Origin: Bacteroides intestinalis DSM 17393
GTDB lineage: Bacteria > Bacteroidota > Bacteroidia > Bacteroidales > Bacteroidaceae
NCBI RefSeq assembly: GCF_000172175.1
Contig: NZ_ABJL02000007.1
Span: 806,001 to 870,000 of the forward strand
Reading direction: 5' to 3'
Length of the DNA: 64,000 nucleotides
Shown here: positions 52,842 through 63,300 of the stretch, piece by piece
How positions within the stretch are numbered: position 1 is the first letter of the stretch
Layout of the letters: every line of letters begins with the position of its first letter
Position numbers and translations under genes: made by a program
The notes under the pieces: model-generated
What the model was told of the DNA's origin: nothing
The model's database searches: none
Seen by the model: only the letters and a program-made list of their open reading frames with translations

Positions 52842-55800
52842 TCAAACAAGAGAATCATCTTTTTGTTTATTGGCTTCCCTGTACTCCCTGGGAGTTTGAT
52901 TATAGCGTTTGGCGAATTCTTTATAAAAATGCGACCGGTTGGTAGCCGCTATCCGGTACATGATTTCTTGTATATTTAATGTTGTTGTTAACAGCAATTT
53001 TGCAGCATATTTCATTTTTTGCTCTTTTATGAAATCTTTGGGAGATGATTGGTTCAGTTTTTTGAACTTTCGGTATAAATTTCTGCCACTGGTTTGCATC
53101 GCCTCGGCTAATTCGTCAGGGCCGAACTCTGCATTATCCATATTTTTATTGATTATTTCTATAGCGGTTTGCAGGTATTCTTTATCCTCATTTTGTAATA
53201 ACTGTCCTCCACTATAGTCAAATGCACTTGCAGAAGAGTTATAGTATTGCTTTAACTCTTCTTGTTTTTTTATAAGTTGTTTGATAATGGTTCTAAGATA
53301 TTGTGTATTGAAAGGTTTGGGAATGTAAGCATCCGCTCCGGATTCTATACCTTCTATTTTCTCATCGGTTGTATTCTTGGCCGAAAGAATTACCAATGGA
53401 ATGTGTGCAGTATGCTTATTGTTTTTCAGTTGTTTAGTCAGGGTGATTCCATCGATTTTAGGCATCATGATATCTGTGATAATCAGATTCGGAGTTTCTT
53501 GTTTCAATAGTTCCAACCCTTCCTCTCCGTTTTCGGCAGTTAAGATTGCATATTCATTTGATAATATATCTTTCAACATCCACAACAATTCTTTATTATC
53601 ATCAATAATCAGTATTGTGTTTTCCGGTTGGTTAGTTTCTTCTTCGTTATTGACTGTTTCGGGCAGTGTTACCTCTGTTTTATAATTGGACAGTTCAACT
53701 TTGGCAATTTCATGTGGTTGTATATTTCCCACTTTTTCTGTGGTTTCAAGCGCAGGTAAAGTCACAATAAATTGGGCATATTGATTTACTTCACTTTCTA
53801 CGTTAATGGTTCCATGTAGCAATTCTACCATACTCTGGCAAATGGCAAGCCCTAATCCGTTTCTGGATGATAAGCCTTTTATACTATTTTCTTTGATGTT
53901 GTCGAGTATACTGTACCGGTTAAATATTAACGGAAGGTTTTCTTTACTGATACCTTTCCCCGTATTATACACTTTAATGCTTAGTTTATCTTCTTCTTTT
54001 TTTATGGATATACGGATAGTCCCATTTTCCGGTGTGTATTTGAAAGCATTGGAAATAAGATTATTGAGGATTTTAGTAAAGCCGTTGTGGTCACTTCTCC
54101 AAATGATATCCGGAGTGATGTCTGTTTCCAACTGAATTCGATTCTGTTCGGCCAATTCATCAAATGATTCAATGATTCCGTTGCCCAATTCGCTGATATT
54201 CAATTCTTGTATGTGGCATATCTGGTTACCGGTTTCCATACGGCGGAAATCGATGACTTCTTGTATCAGGCTGTTAAGCCGCTCGGTATTTGATTTTATA
54301 ATCTGGGCATATTTTTTTATAAAGTCATCACTATGTTCATAATTGAGTATCCTTTCGCATGGTCCGTAGATAAGTGTGAGCGGAGTACAGAATTCATGTG
54401 TAATATTGGTGAAGAAACGTAACTTCCCTTCATACATTTCTTCTTTATATTTTTCTTTCAGCCTTCTGTCGATAGAAGCTTTCCTCCGTTCGTACTTCCA
54501 ACGAATATATCGGAAAAGGCCTAACCCTGCTCCTATAAGTAGTAGAACGTAGATTGTTTGAGCAGCAATGCTCCAGTACCAGGGAGGAAGGATGGTGATG
54601 TATATACTTTGAGTTAAGTTTTCATTACTACTGCTCCCATCATCATACTTCACTCGCAAGATGTAGTTACCGGGAGGAATATTGGTAAATTGCGCTTCAT
54701 TGGAGCGCGTGTCCATCCATACATTGCTAAAATTTTCCAGTTTATAGGAGTACTTGCTATTTTCTCCATTGATGAAATCCATGGCAACAAAAGAAACAGC
54801 AAAGAAATTTTGATCGTGCTTCAATACAATTTCTCTTTTATTACCTTTGCTTTTTTCAAATTCGGATATGTTATAATCTTTATTGAATATCCTGAGCTTG
54901 GTAAAGAAAATATCCGGAATGAAATCTTTTCTCTTTTTTTCCCCATTTTCTATCCATACAATACCATCTACGCCTCCAAAGAAATATCGTTTTTTTGTAC
55001 TGTCTTGAAAGTAAGCATTATCACTAAACTCTATTACCTTTAATCCTGTTTTATGATTAAGGTTTCGGAATGTATTCTTATGTGAATCAAATAGAATGAT
55101 ACCAGTATTACTGCTTAACCATAAGTTACCTTGAGGATCTTCTGCGATACCATGTATTGTATTATTAGGTAATCCTTCATTTTCATTGAAGTTTTTATAA
55201 TCGTATTCACCATTGGGTAATAAGGTCAATCTGGTGAGGCCGTAACTGCTGCCTACCCATATAATTTTATTTTTGTCTTGATGTATACAGAGAATGTCAT
55301 TCATTGGAGCTATTCCGTTTTTATCGAATGAGATAAGCTGATAGGCTTCGGTCTGCGTATTCAGGCGAATGACTCCATTTCCCCGCATTCCAATCCAGAG
55401 AATAGAATCATTCTCCGGATAAATGGAATATATTTGATTGTACTGCTGTCTGTTGGGGACTCTGAAATAAATGGTACGTATATCTTTGGCTTTAATCGTA
55501 TTTCCATGTGCTTCAATACTGATTCGGAGCAATCTGCTTCCAGAACCTACCCATAGCAATGAGTCGCAGGTCTCACTCATGGAATGTACACGTGCAATTC
55601 TAGAGTTGGTATTGTTGATAAGCGAGTGTATTTTGTTGTCCCGATATGAATAATAGTTTAGTTCAGGACCGTCCGACCCAATCCATAATATAGGATGGCT
55701 CTTACTTTCAGTAAAAGCAAAGACTGCATTATTGGTTAATCCGTCTTTGACAGTGAAATGGGTTACATTAGCTGTCGAATATTCCTGGGCAACATCGTAA

Positions 55801-56909
55801 TCTTTAATTCTGATGATGCCATTATCTTTAGTTCCCAACCACAGAGTGTTTTGTTGATCTGTATGAATAGCCCGGATGGGTCTTCTTTTATTTATGGGCA
55901 ATTGATTTAATGACAGGTTGTTGAAAGCGTACTCATCTTTGGTCCATGCATATATGCCTTGCCCGTCTGTACCAATCCAGATAATGTCTTGTTGTTCATC
56001 TTTCCATAATGAGAATACCCCACAATTAATTTCTATTTTTTCTAATTCATATCCTTTAGCTGCATCGAGCCGAATAAGGCCGTTCGTTCTAAAGCCAATG
56101 AGGAGATCATCGTTATCGAAAATAATAGAGCCGATTTCCCCGCTCTCATTAATAAGCTTATTCAGATTTTTAACAAAATGAATGCCTTGGGTTGTTATAT
56201 AATAAATGTCTCCGATAGAATCGACTATGATGATTTTCTCGTTATGGTAGAATGCATACTCTATGGGCTGAGCATGTTTAAAATCACTATGCCTTTTAAT
56301 GCTGGGTTGATCAGAGCCTGTGTCAGATACAGTATATCTCTCCAGAACTCCTTGGTGATTGATCCAAATAGTATCTTGTGCATCAATTAGCATACCCAAT
56401 ACTGTATTATGTTCTATTCCTTTATGTACAGGAAGGTCGATAAATTTATTTTCAACTTTAGAATAGAAAGACAAGACATCCGGTTTGCTAAGAACATACA
56501 AATTATCGTGGCTGTCTTTAGCCATATAAGAGTTTTCTCCGAATTCATTGTAATACGCCTCTATGGTATTGCTTTGTTGCGATAGCTTGTTAAGTCCCCA
56601 CTTGGTACTGATCCACAGATAAATGCTGTCTGTTTCTATAATATTTCTGATAACATTGCTTGATAAACTGTTTTGGTTGTTGATATCGGGCTTATAAATA
56701 TAGATATTCCGGCTGTCATACATATTAAGCCCGTCATATGTTCCGATCCATAAAAAACGTTCGTCGTCTTGAAACAGGCAAGTGACAGAACTGTTGGATA
56801 AACCGTCCCGATTACTGATCTGTCTCAGATTGTACGAACAAATGTTGCTTGTTAAACAAGAAAAAAAGAATAAAAGCAGCAATGTATGTTTTCTCATGGG
56901 GCTATTCAT
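52842..56909 (-). CDS. Hybrid two-component system regulator HTCS-3
   Basis: 1355 aa. ATG 56909 has an A/T-rich upstream region; ATG 56897 is an alternative that begins the signal peptide ('RKHTLLLLFFFSCL'). Same domain order as HTCS-2: propeller sensor, Y_Y_Y ('IPPGNYILRVKYDDG'), membrane helix, kinase with H838 in 'NITHEFCTP', receiver with D1146 in 'ITDIMMPKIDG', AraC HTH. By eye it is highly similar to HTCS-2 along the whole length; differences concentrate in the sensor. Probably controls GH78 and the susC at 60349. Since the promoters of both halves share one operator, it may cross-regulate with HTCS-2. Confidence 0.93.
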   Translation of the reverse strand: MNSPMRKHTLLLLFFFSCLTSNICSYNLRQISNRDGLSNSSVTCLFQDDERFLWIGTYDGLNMYDSRNIYIYKPDINNQNSLSSNVIRNIIETDSIYLWISTKWGLNKLSQQSNTIEAYYNEFGENSYMAKDSHDNLYVLSKPDVLSFYSKVENKFIDLPVHKGIEHNTVLGMLIDAQDTIWINHQGVLERYTVSDTGSDQPSIKRHSDFKHAQPIEYAFYHNEKIIIVDSIGDIYYITTQGIHFVKNLNKLINESGEIGSIIFDNDDLLIGFRTNGLIRLDAAKGYELEKIEINCGVFSLWKDEQQDIIWIGTDGQGIYAWTKDEYAFNNLSLNQLPINKRRPIRAIHTDQQNTLWLGTKDNGIIRIKDYDVAQEYSTANVTHFTVKDGLTNNAVFAFTESKSHPILWIGSDGPELNYYSYRDNKIHSLINNTNSRIARVHSMSETCDSLLWVGSGSRLLRISIEAHGNTIKAKDIRTIYFRVPNRQQYNQIYSIYPENDSILWIGMRGNGVIRLNTQTEAYQLISFDKNGIAPMNDILCIHQDKNKIIWVGSSYGLTRLTLLPNGEYDYKNFNENEGLPNNTIHGIAEDPQGNLWLSSNTGIILFDSHKNTFRNLNHKTGLKVIEFSDNAYFQDSTKKRYFFGGVDGIVWIENGEKKRKDFIPDIFFTKLRIFNKDYNISEFEKSKGNKREIVLKHDQNFFAVSFVAMDFINGENSKYSYKLENFSNVWMDTRSNEAQFTNIPPGNYILRVKYDDGSSSNENLTQSIYITILPPWYWSIAAQTIYVLLLIGAGLGLFRYIRWKYERRKASIDRRLKEKYKEEMYEGKLRFFTNITHEFCTPLTLIYGPCERILNYEHSDDFIKKYAQIIKSNTERLNSLIQEVIDFRRMETGNQICHIQELNISELGNGIIESFDELAEQNRIQLETDITPDIIWRSDHNGFTKILNNLISNAFKYTPENGTIRISIKKEEDKLSIKVYNTGKGISKENLPLIFNRYSILDNIKENSIKGLSSRNGLGLAICQSMVELLHGTINVESEVNQYAQFIVTLPALETTEKVGNIQPHEIAKVELSNYKTEVTLPETVNNEEETNQPENTILIIDDNKELLWMLKDILSNEYAILTAENGEEGLELLKQETPNLIITDIMMPKIDGITLTKQLKNNKHTAHIPLVILSAKNTTDEKIEGIESGADAYIPKPFNTQYLRTIIKQLIKKQEELKQYYNSSASAFDYSGGQLLQNEDKEYLQTAIEIINKNMDNAEFGPDELAEAMQTSGRNLYRKFKKLNQSSPKDFIKEQKMKYAAKLLLTTTLNIQEIMYRIAATNRSHFYKEFAKRYNQTPREYREANKQKDDSLV

Positions 56910-56933
56910 ATTTATTTAAGTATTAGATGCAAA

Positions 56934-56962
56934 CAAAGATATGTTTTTTTTCTGTGCTTCAA
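56934..56962 (-). promoter_or_regulatory. HTCS-3 promoter
   Basis: On the - strand TTG (56962-56960), 18 bp, TATCTTTG (56941-56934), 25 bp before the ATG. Same box as HTCS-2. Confidence 0.65.
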
Positions 56963-57043
56963 TCTGAAAAATATGCTTTAAAATGGTATAATTATGTCTT
57001 AGGACGATAACCATACAAAAATGGCGAAGATGGGCACGTTCTT

Positions 57044-57109
57044 TGTCATGTCAGCGTATACTATTGGCACTTTTGTAGATATTACTATATTGATTATTGC
57101 CTATTTTTG
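57044..57109 (+). promoter_or_regulatory. GH78 promoter with TGGC-type HTCS operator
   Basis: Distal TGTCAT (57044-57049), proximal TGGCAC (57065-57070), TATTTTTG at 57102-57109, ATG at 57138. The 21- and 37-bp spacings match the GH106 and both susC promoters. Confidence 0.65.
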
Positions 57110-57137
57110 TATCATTCACTAAAAAGTAATCTATATT

Positions 57138-59813
57138 ATGAAACGAATCTTATCAGTATTCTTTTTTATTTCATTATTTCATCTATCATTATTAGCCGGA
57201 TCAATAGGGAAGCTTAATGTTCTTCGCTGTGAATATTTAGTTGCCCCGTTAGGAATAGATGTGCCTTCTCCGCGTTTGAGCTGGCAATTGCCAGTTGATG
57301 TTGATGTTCAGGAAGCCTATCAGGTTATTGTAGGCACAGATTCCGTTCGGGTTGCTCAGGGGATGGGTGATAGCTGGAACTCCGGTAAACAGACTATATC
57401 AAATGTTCTGGCTGTTTATGCCGGACAAAAACTTCAACCTTATACACGATATTACTGGAAGGTGTGTGTCTGGGATAGTAATAAGATGTATACAAGTGAC
57501 GTAACTTACTTTGAAACCGGAGTAATGGATGAACACAACTGGAAGGGTAACTGGATATCAGATACCCATAATATACATCTGAAGCCCGCTGCATATTTTA
57601 GAAAAGAATGGGATGCAAAACGTACTATTCGGGAAGCCCGTGCATACATTGCTGTTGCCGGATTATATGAACTTTATATTAATGGCTCACGGGTTGGAGA
57701 TCATCGTCTGGACCCTGCATATACTCGCTTTGATAGACGTACTTTATATTTGACACACGATGTAACGCAACTATTGAAGCAAGGAAATAATGCCATTGGT
57801 GTACTGTTGGGAAATGGCTGGTACAATCACCAGTCTACTGCTGTGTGGAACTTCGATCAGGCGCCTTGGCGTGGCAGGCCTAAATTCTGTATGGATATCC
57901 GTGTGGTATATGACGACGGAAAGGTAGAATTTATTTCTACTGGTCAAGACTGGAAAACCTCTTTGAGTCCGGTTATTTTCAATAGTATTTATACTGCTGA
58001 ACACTATGATGCACGGTTGGAACAACCTGATTGGAACACTCCGGGATTTGATGATAAGAAATGGAAAAATGCAAGTTGCACTTCCGCTCCGTCACCTCTG
58101 ATTGTGTCGCAGCAGATGCATCCTATCCGGGACGTGGAGATGCTCCGTCCGGCAAAGATGATTAAACTTTCCGATTCTATTTATTTATTTGACTTGGGCA
58201 GGAATATAGCAGGTGTCAGCCAATTGACAATCAAAGGAAAACCTGGTACGGAAGTTCGTTTGAAGCATTCTGAGAGAATCGGAGAAAATAATAGAGCAGA
58301 TATGTCTAATATTGATTATCACTATCGCCCTACAGATGATTCAGATCCTTTTCAAACGGATATCTTTATTCTGAGTGGTATGGGAGAAGAAACATTTCGT
58401 GCCCGTTTTAATTATAAAGGTTTTCAGTATGTTGAAGTAACAAGTAGCGAGCCGGTTGAACTGACTGATAATAGCTTGAAAGCCTACTTCATGCACAGTG
58501 ATGTTCCTGTTGCCGGCAGAATCTCATCATCTGATGAATTATTGAATAAGATATGGAAGGCGACGAATGCTGCATACCTGTCAAACTTATTTGGCTATCC
58601 TACGGACTGCCCCCAACGGGAGAAGAATGGGTGGACGGGAGATGCCCATATTGCTATCGAGACCGGACTTTATAATTATGATGGCATCACGGTCTATGAA
58701 AAATGGATGGCCGACCACCAAGATGAACAAGCCCCTAACGGAGTGCTCCCTGCCATTATTCCTACTGCCGGATGGGGGTATCATTGGGGGAATGGTGTTG
58801 ACTGGACAAGTACGGTGGCTATTATTCCCTGGAATATTTACCTGTTCTATGGAGACAAACATTTGCTTGAATCTATGTATGACAATATCAGAAGATATGT
58901 GGATTATCTGAATTATACATACCCTTCGGGCATCACGGACTGGGGATTAGGAGATTGGATTCCTATAAAGTCACATTCCTCCAAAGAGCTGACTTCATCC
59001 ATCTATTATTATGTCGATACGGATATTCTGGCTAAAGCAGCCAGAATATTGAACAAACAACAAGATTATGAAAAGTATTCTGCTTTAGCGCAAAAAATAA
59101 AGAATAGCATCAATGCCCGCTTTCTGAATGAGGGAACAGGTATTTATTGTGGTGGAAGTCAGACAGAGTTAAGCGCACCACTCTATTGGGGAATAGTCCC
59201 TGAACATCTGAAAGAATTGGTGGCTCATAACTTAGCAGAGAAAGTGAGTAAAGACGGCAGTATGGATGTAGGCTTACTGGGTAGTAAAACTATTCTGAAT
59301 GCTTTGAGTGCGAATGGATATGCAGATTTGGCTTATCAACTTGCTTCTAAAGAGACCTATCCGTCCTGGGGCTGGTGGATAAAGAATGGAGCAACTACTC
59401 TTTATGAGAATTGGCGTATTGATGGGAAAAAAGATATTTCATTAAACCACATCATGTTTGGAGAAATCAGTGCTTGGTATTATAAAGCATTGGGAGGACT
59501 TTACCCTGATTCTTCAATGCCCGGCTTCAAACATATTATGTTAAGACCCAATTTTGTAGCAGGTTTGGATGCTTTTGAGGCAAGTCATATTTCCCCTTAT
59601 GGAGAAATAGTTTCATCATGGAAAAAGAACAGGGGTAAGGTGCAATATACGATTACTATTCCTTCAAACAGTTCTGCTACCTTATATCTAAAGAAGTCTT
59701 GTAGAATAAAATGTAAAGAGATAGAAGCTACTACTTTATCTGCCATGCGCGAGAAAGGAAATGGCATCGAATTGCTAACCGGTACCTATCATTTTGAAAT
59801 TAAAACTAAATAA
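57138..59813 (+). CDS. GH78 alpha-L-rhamnosidase
   Basis: 891 aa secreted inverting rhamnosidase. Signal peptide 1-20 ('FFISLFHLSLLAGS'). N-terminal fibronectin-like domain ('CEYLVAPLGIDVPSPRLSWQL'), beta-sandwich lectin-like domain ('RKEWDAKRTIREARAYIAVAGLYELYING'), (alpha/alpha)6 barrel, C-terminal beta domain. Catalytic block 'DCPQREKNGWTGDA' carries D490, E495 and D502 with the same spacing as in characterised Bacillus RhaB (from memory); the second acidic residue is E757 in 'TTLYENW'. It has its own operator-bearing promoter and lies between HTCS-3 and susC. Likely trims terminal rhamnose from imported oligosaccharides. Confidence 0.93.
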   Translation: MKRILSVFFFISLFHLSLLAGSIGKLNVLRCEYLVAPLGIDVPSPRLSWQLPVDVDVQEAYQVIVGTDSVRVAQGMGDSWNSGKQTISNVLAVYAGQKLQPYTRYYWKVCVWDSNKMYTSDVTYFETGVMDEHNWKGNWISDTHNIHLKPAAYFRKEWDAKRTIREARAYIAVAGLYELYINGSRVGDHRLDPAYTRFDRRTLYLTHDVTQLLKQGNNAIGVLLGNGWYNHQSTAVWNFDQAPWRGRPKFCMDIRVVYDDGKVEFISTGQDWKTSLSPVIFNSIYTAEHYDARLEQPDWNTPGFDDKKWKNASCTSAPSPLIVSQQMHPIRDVEMLRPAKMIKLSDSIYLFDLGRNIAGVSQLTIKGKPGTEVRLKHSERIGENNRADMSNIDYHYRPTDDSDPFQTDIFILSGMGEETFRARFNYKGFQYVEVTSSEPVELTDNSLKAYFMHSDVPVAGRISSSDELLNKIWKATNAAYLSNLFGYPTDCPQREKNGWTGDAHIAIETGLYNYDGITVYEKWMADHQDEQAPNGVLPAIIPTAGWGYHWGNGVDWTSTVAIIPWNIYLFYGDKHLLESMYDNIRRYVDYLNYTYPSGITDWGLGDWIPIKSHSSKELTSSIYYYVDTDILAKAARILNKQQDYEKYSALAQKIKNSINARFLNEGTGIYCGGSQTELSAPLYWGIVPEHLKELVAHNLAEKVSKDGSMDVGLLGSKTILNALSANGYADLAYQLASKETYPSWGWWIKNGATTLYENWRIDGKKDISLNHIMFGEISAWYYKALGGLYPDSSMPGFKHIMLRPNFVAGLDAFEASHISPYGEIVSSWKKNRGKVQYTITIPSNSSATLYLKKSCRIKCKEIEATTLSAMREKGNGIELLTGTYHFEIKTK

Positions 59814-59869
59814 TTGAAGGAGGGCGTGTCCAAACTGAATGAAAGTTTTTATTTTCTCCTCACTTATTA

Positions 59870-59906
59870 CCTACCTTCTCCTTGTTTTATATAGGGAGAT
59901 GGTAGG
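59870..59906 (+). terminator. Hairpin after GH78
   Basis: CCTACCTTCTCC (59870-59881) pairs with GGAGATGGTAGG (59895-59906) with one mismatch; no T-tract follows. Possibly a transcript end. Confidence 0.4.
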
Positions 59907-60004
59907 GAGTAGATACGATTCTGATATAGTTTAAACACATCTGAAGCACCGGCTCACTACATAATACATGTCCAATTTCGCCCAAAATGTATGTTTTCTC
60001 AATA

Positions 60005-60070
60005 TGTCCGTTTTTGCCATATTAATGGCGATATTGGATGTACTTATGTACTATTAATCGTCTAACTTTG
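60005..60070 (+). promoter_or_regulatory. susC promoter with TGGC-type HTCS operator
   Basis: Distal TGTCCG (60005-60010), proximal TGGCGA (60026-60031) inside an inverted repeat GCCAT-ATTA-ATGGC (60016-60029), TAACTTTG at 60063-60070, then TAGAAACAACAT as in the 45080 promoter. Spacings 21 and 37 bp; leader of about 272 nt. Confidence 0.7.
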
Positions 60071-60148
60071 CCGATAGAAACAACATAATTAGTATGTTTT
60101 CAATATGCATTGATTGCACATTAAGGTAAAAAAGATTTTTTGTAAAGC

Positions 60149-60186
60149 GAGAGGGTGAAGACTGCATGTGCATGATTCACCCGCTC
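60149..60186 (+). other. Hairpin in the susC 5' leader
   Basis: GAGAGGGTGAA (60149-60159) pairs with TTCACCCGCTC (60176-60186), one mismatch, around a loop that itself holds TGCATGTGCA. No T-tract, so it looks like a leader structure rather than a terminator. Confidence 0.5.
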
Positions 60187-60236
60187 CTTTCGGAAAGTAG
60201 AAAAACATTTGTTTAACCTCTAATATATTTTTAAGT

Positions 60237-60257
60237 ATGGAAAAACACTCTCCTTGA
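60237..60257 (+). other. Decayed leader frame before susC
   Basis: ATGGAAAAACACTCT starts 'MEKHSP' and stops at once; beyond the stop the same frame still reads 'SKKNS', matching 'SKKMS' of the leader frame at 45182. It is a homologous but broken copy. The rest of 60258-60348 shows no other feature. Confidence 0.4.
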
Positions 60258-60348
60258 TTTTCTTAGAGTAAGAAGAATTCATTCTTTATTATACTCTACT
60301 TTGGTAAGTTTCTTAATGAACTATTTCTAATATTAATAATACACAATT

Positions 60349-63300
60349 ATGCGAAACAAACTCAATGTCCAAAAGAAAATGATTCTTAGGCATTACTGGC
60401 TGAAAGATATCATGCCACTTTCTAAGAAATCCATTTTAATGGCGACACTTTTGTCGCTTGGCTTAGTTACAACTGCTGACGTTTATGCTGCTAAAGACAA
60501 TCAGACACACATCGGTGAAGTTGTGGCAAGTACTCAAGGTGTTATGCAAACTGCTAAAAAACTAACAGGAAAAGTAGTGGATGCAAAAGGTGAGTCTATC
60601 ATTGGTGCAACAATTAAAGTGAAAGGAACCACGCAGGGTGCTATCTCTGATATTGACGGTAACTTTAATTTGCCTGTTGATGTTTCTAATCCCACAATAG
60701 AAATCTCATTTGTTGGTTATCAAACCAAAACAATGAAGGCTACGGCTGGAGCACCTCTGGTTATTACTTTAGAGGAAGACACCCAATTACTTGATGAGGT
60801 GGTGGTGGTTGGTTACGGTACCCAGAAGCGTATGACAATGAGCTCGGCTGTTGCCACCGTACAGGGGGATAAGATTAAGGCTCCTGTTGCTAATGTGTCC
60901 AATCAGTTGGGAGGACAGATACCGGGTATTATTACCCGTCAGACTTCCGGTGAGCCGGGAAAAGATGCAGCGACTGTGTTGTTGCGTGGTAATAAACCGC
61001 TGGTTCTGGTCGATGGTATCGAACGCCCGTGGGAAAAAGTAAACCAGGCTGATATTGAATCTATTTCTGTTCTGAAGGATGCTGCTGCGGTTGCTCCTTA
61101 CGGTTTGAAAGGGGCCAATGGTGTAATCCTGATTAATACGAAACGAGGAAAAGAAGGTAAAGTAACCTTGACTTATGATGGTTCGGTTGGTTTTCAGACT
61201 CCGATGAATACTCCTGATTTCCTGAATGCTTATGATGCATTGACCTTATATAATGAAGCGTTGAGAATGGATGGACGTGACAAAGAAGTATATGGTGATG
61301 ATCTGTTGCAGAAGTATAAGGATGGTACTGACGACCGTTACAAAAATACAGACTGGATGGATGAGTACATGAAGACTACCACTACTACTCGTCACAATGT
61401 CTCTCTGAGTGGTGGTAATAAGTTTATCAATGCGTTCGCCTCTTTCGGATATATGTATCAGGGCAGTATGATGGGTAAAGACACCGGATATGACAGATTT
61501 AATCTCCGTTCTAATGTTGATTTCCATCCGATAGACATTACTAAAGTGAGTGTTGATATTAATTTAGCCTACGATACTAAAAAGAGCCATTATTATGATG
61601 GCAAAAAGATGATGGAAGACTTGTATCGTTTGTGTGCTCCGACAGTCCCCAATATGGTTGGCGGAAAACCAGCCATGCAGGGTGGTGGTTCCAGTATGTA
61701 TATGGGAGTGCATGATGGAGCTGATAAGACATACAATAATAACTTTCAGAATATAACAGTTTCTTTAGATCAGCAATTGCCATTTCTGAAAGGTTTGTCT
61801 GCAAAAGCTTTATTCAGTTACGACCGTCAGATTTATGATGCAAAAGAATGGCAATATCCTTTCACGGCTTATGCCTATAATGATGCTGGTGAAATTGAAG
61901 AACAACAAGGTGGTGAAGCGAAACCGTCTCTTAACATCACAAATAAGCAATGGACTTATTATACTATTCAGGCTCATTTGAATTATGAAAGAAGATTTGG
62001 TAAGCATGAGGTTGGTGTATTAGGTGTATTTGAAAGGAGATGGGGTAATACGGTAGAAACCAAAGCCGGTAGAAAGAACTATGATTTTATGATTCCGGAA
62101 TTGAATATGGGTAGTCCGGTTGCGGAATTTATCAGCAACTCCGGTACCACCACCCGCTTTGGTCAACAGGGGTATGTTATGCGTCTGAACTATAACTATG
62201 CCCAGAAGTATATGCTTGAATTGGCAGGACGTTATGACCAGACTTACCAATATGCTCCTGACCGTAGAAGTGCATTTTTCCCTTCCGTATCTTTGGGTTG
62301 GAGACTTTCTGAGGAATCATTTATAAAAGATAATTTCTCATTTATCAATAACTTAAAGTTGAGAGCTTCTTATGGTAAATCTGGTAATCCTGTCGGTGAT
62401 GCATTTTCTTATCTTTCACAATATAAAATTGAAAATGGTGCAGTGTTCGGCAAAAACCCTACCCAATTGCAGAGTTTGGTGGAGGGGGCTGAACCTAATA
62501 TTTTCCTGACTTGGGAAACAGTCTGGAAAGCTAATATAGGTTTAGACATAAATTTTTGGAATGATTTGTTGATTGCTGAGTTTGATGTATACCGGGATAA
62601 GCGCACGGATAAAATTTTGAGTCCGAATGCGATCGTATCTTCTGAATATGGCATTGGCCTGGCTAAAGAAAATGCTGGTGAAGATGAAAGGTATGGTTTT
62701 GATGCAGCATTGAGTAGCCATTATACTTTCAATTGTGGATTAAAGATGTCTAATTCGGTTTCTTTCGGGTTTACTCGTGATAAGCAGATTGAGATTCGTG
62801 AAGCTCCCGGAACCAAGAATAATCCAAGAAAGCGTAAGACCGGGCAACCGAGTGGACGCACATGGGGATATAAAGCTGCCGGATTATTTAAGGATCAGGC
62901 AGATATTGATAACTGGGCTTATCAGAAGGGCGTATTGCCTGGTGATATCAAGTATGTGGATATCAATGGTGATGGTAAGATTGATAGTGAAGACCAGGTT
63001 ATTATTGGTTTCAACGAGACTCCTGAAGTGATGTGGGGGTATAACCTTCGTTTGGAATATAAGAACTTCGATTTCAGTATGTTCATTCAGGGAGCTGGTG
63101 GTTCTGACTATTATTTGGGTAGCAATGGAGACCGTAATGTTCGTTATCCATTCAAGGATGCCATTCATCCACGCCGTGAACACTTGGATTCATGGACAGA
63201 AGCTAATCCGAATCCAAATGCAAAATATCCGCGTTTGTCTGCCTCTATCCGTAACCAGAACTATGAAACATCCTCTTACTGGATGGTAAATACTGCTTAT

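Noticed and set aside
57022..57066. TGGCG at 57022 with TACTATTG 37 bp downstream as the GH78 operator/promoter
   Set aside because: Its -7 box has a mismatch; TGGCA at 57065 with a perfect TATTTTTG at 57102 also has exactly 37 bp and a matching distal half-site, so it was preferred.
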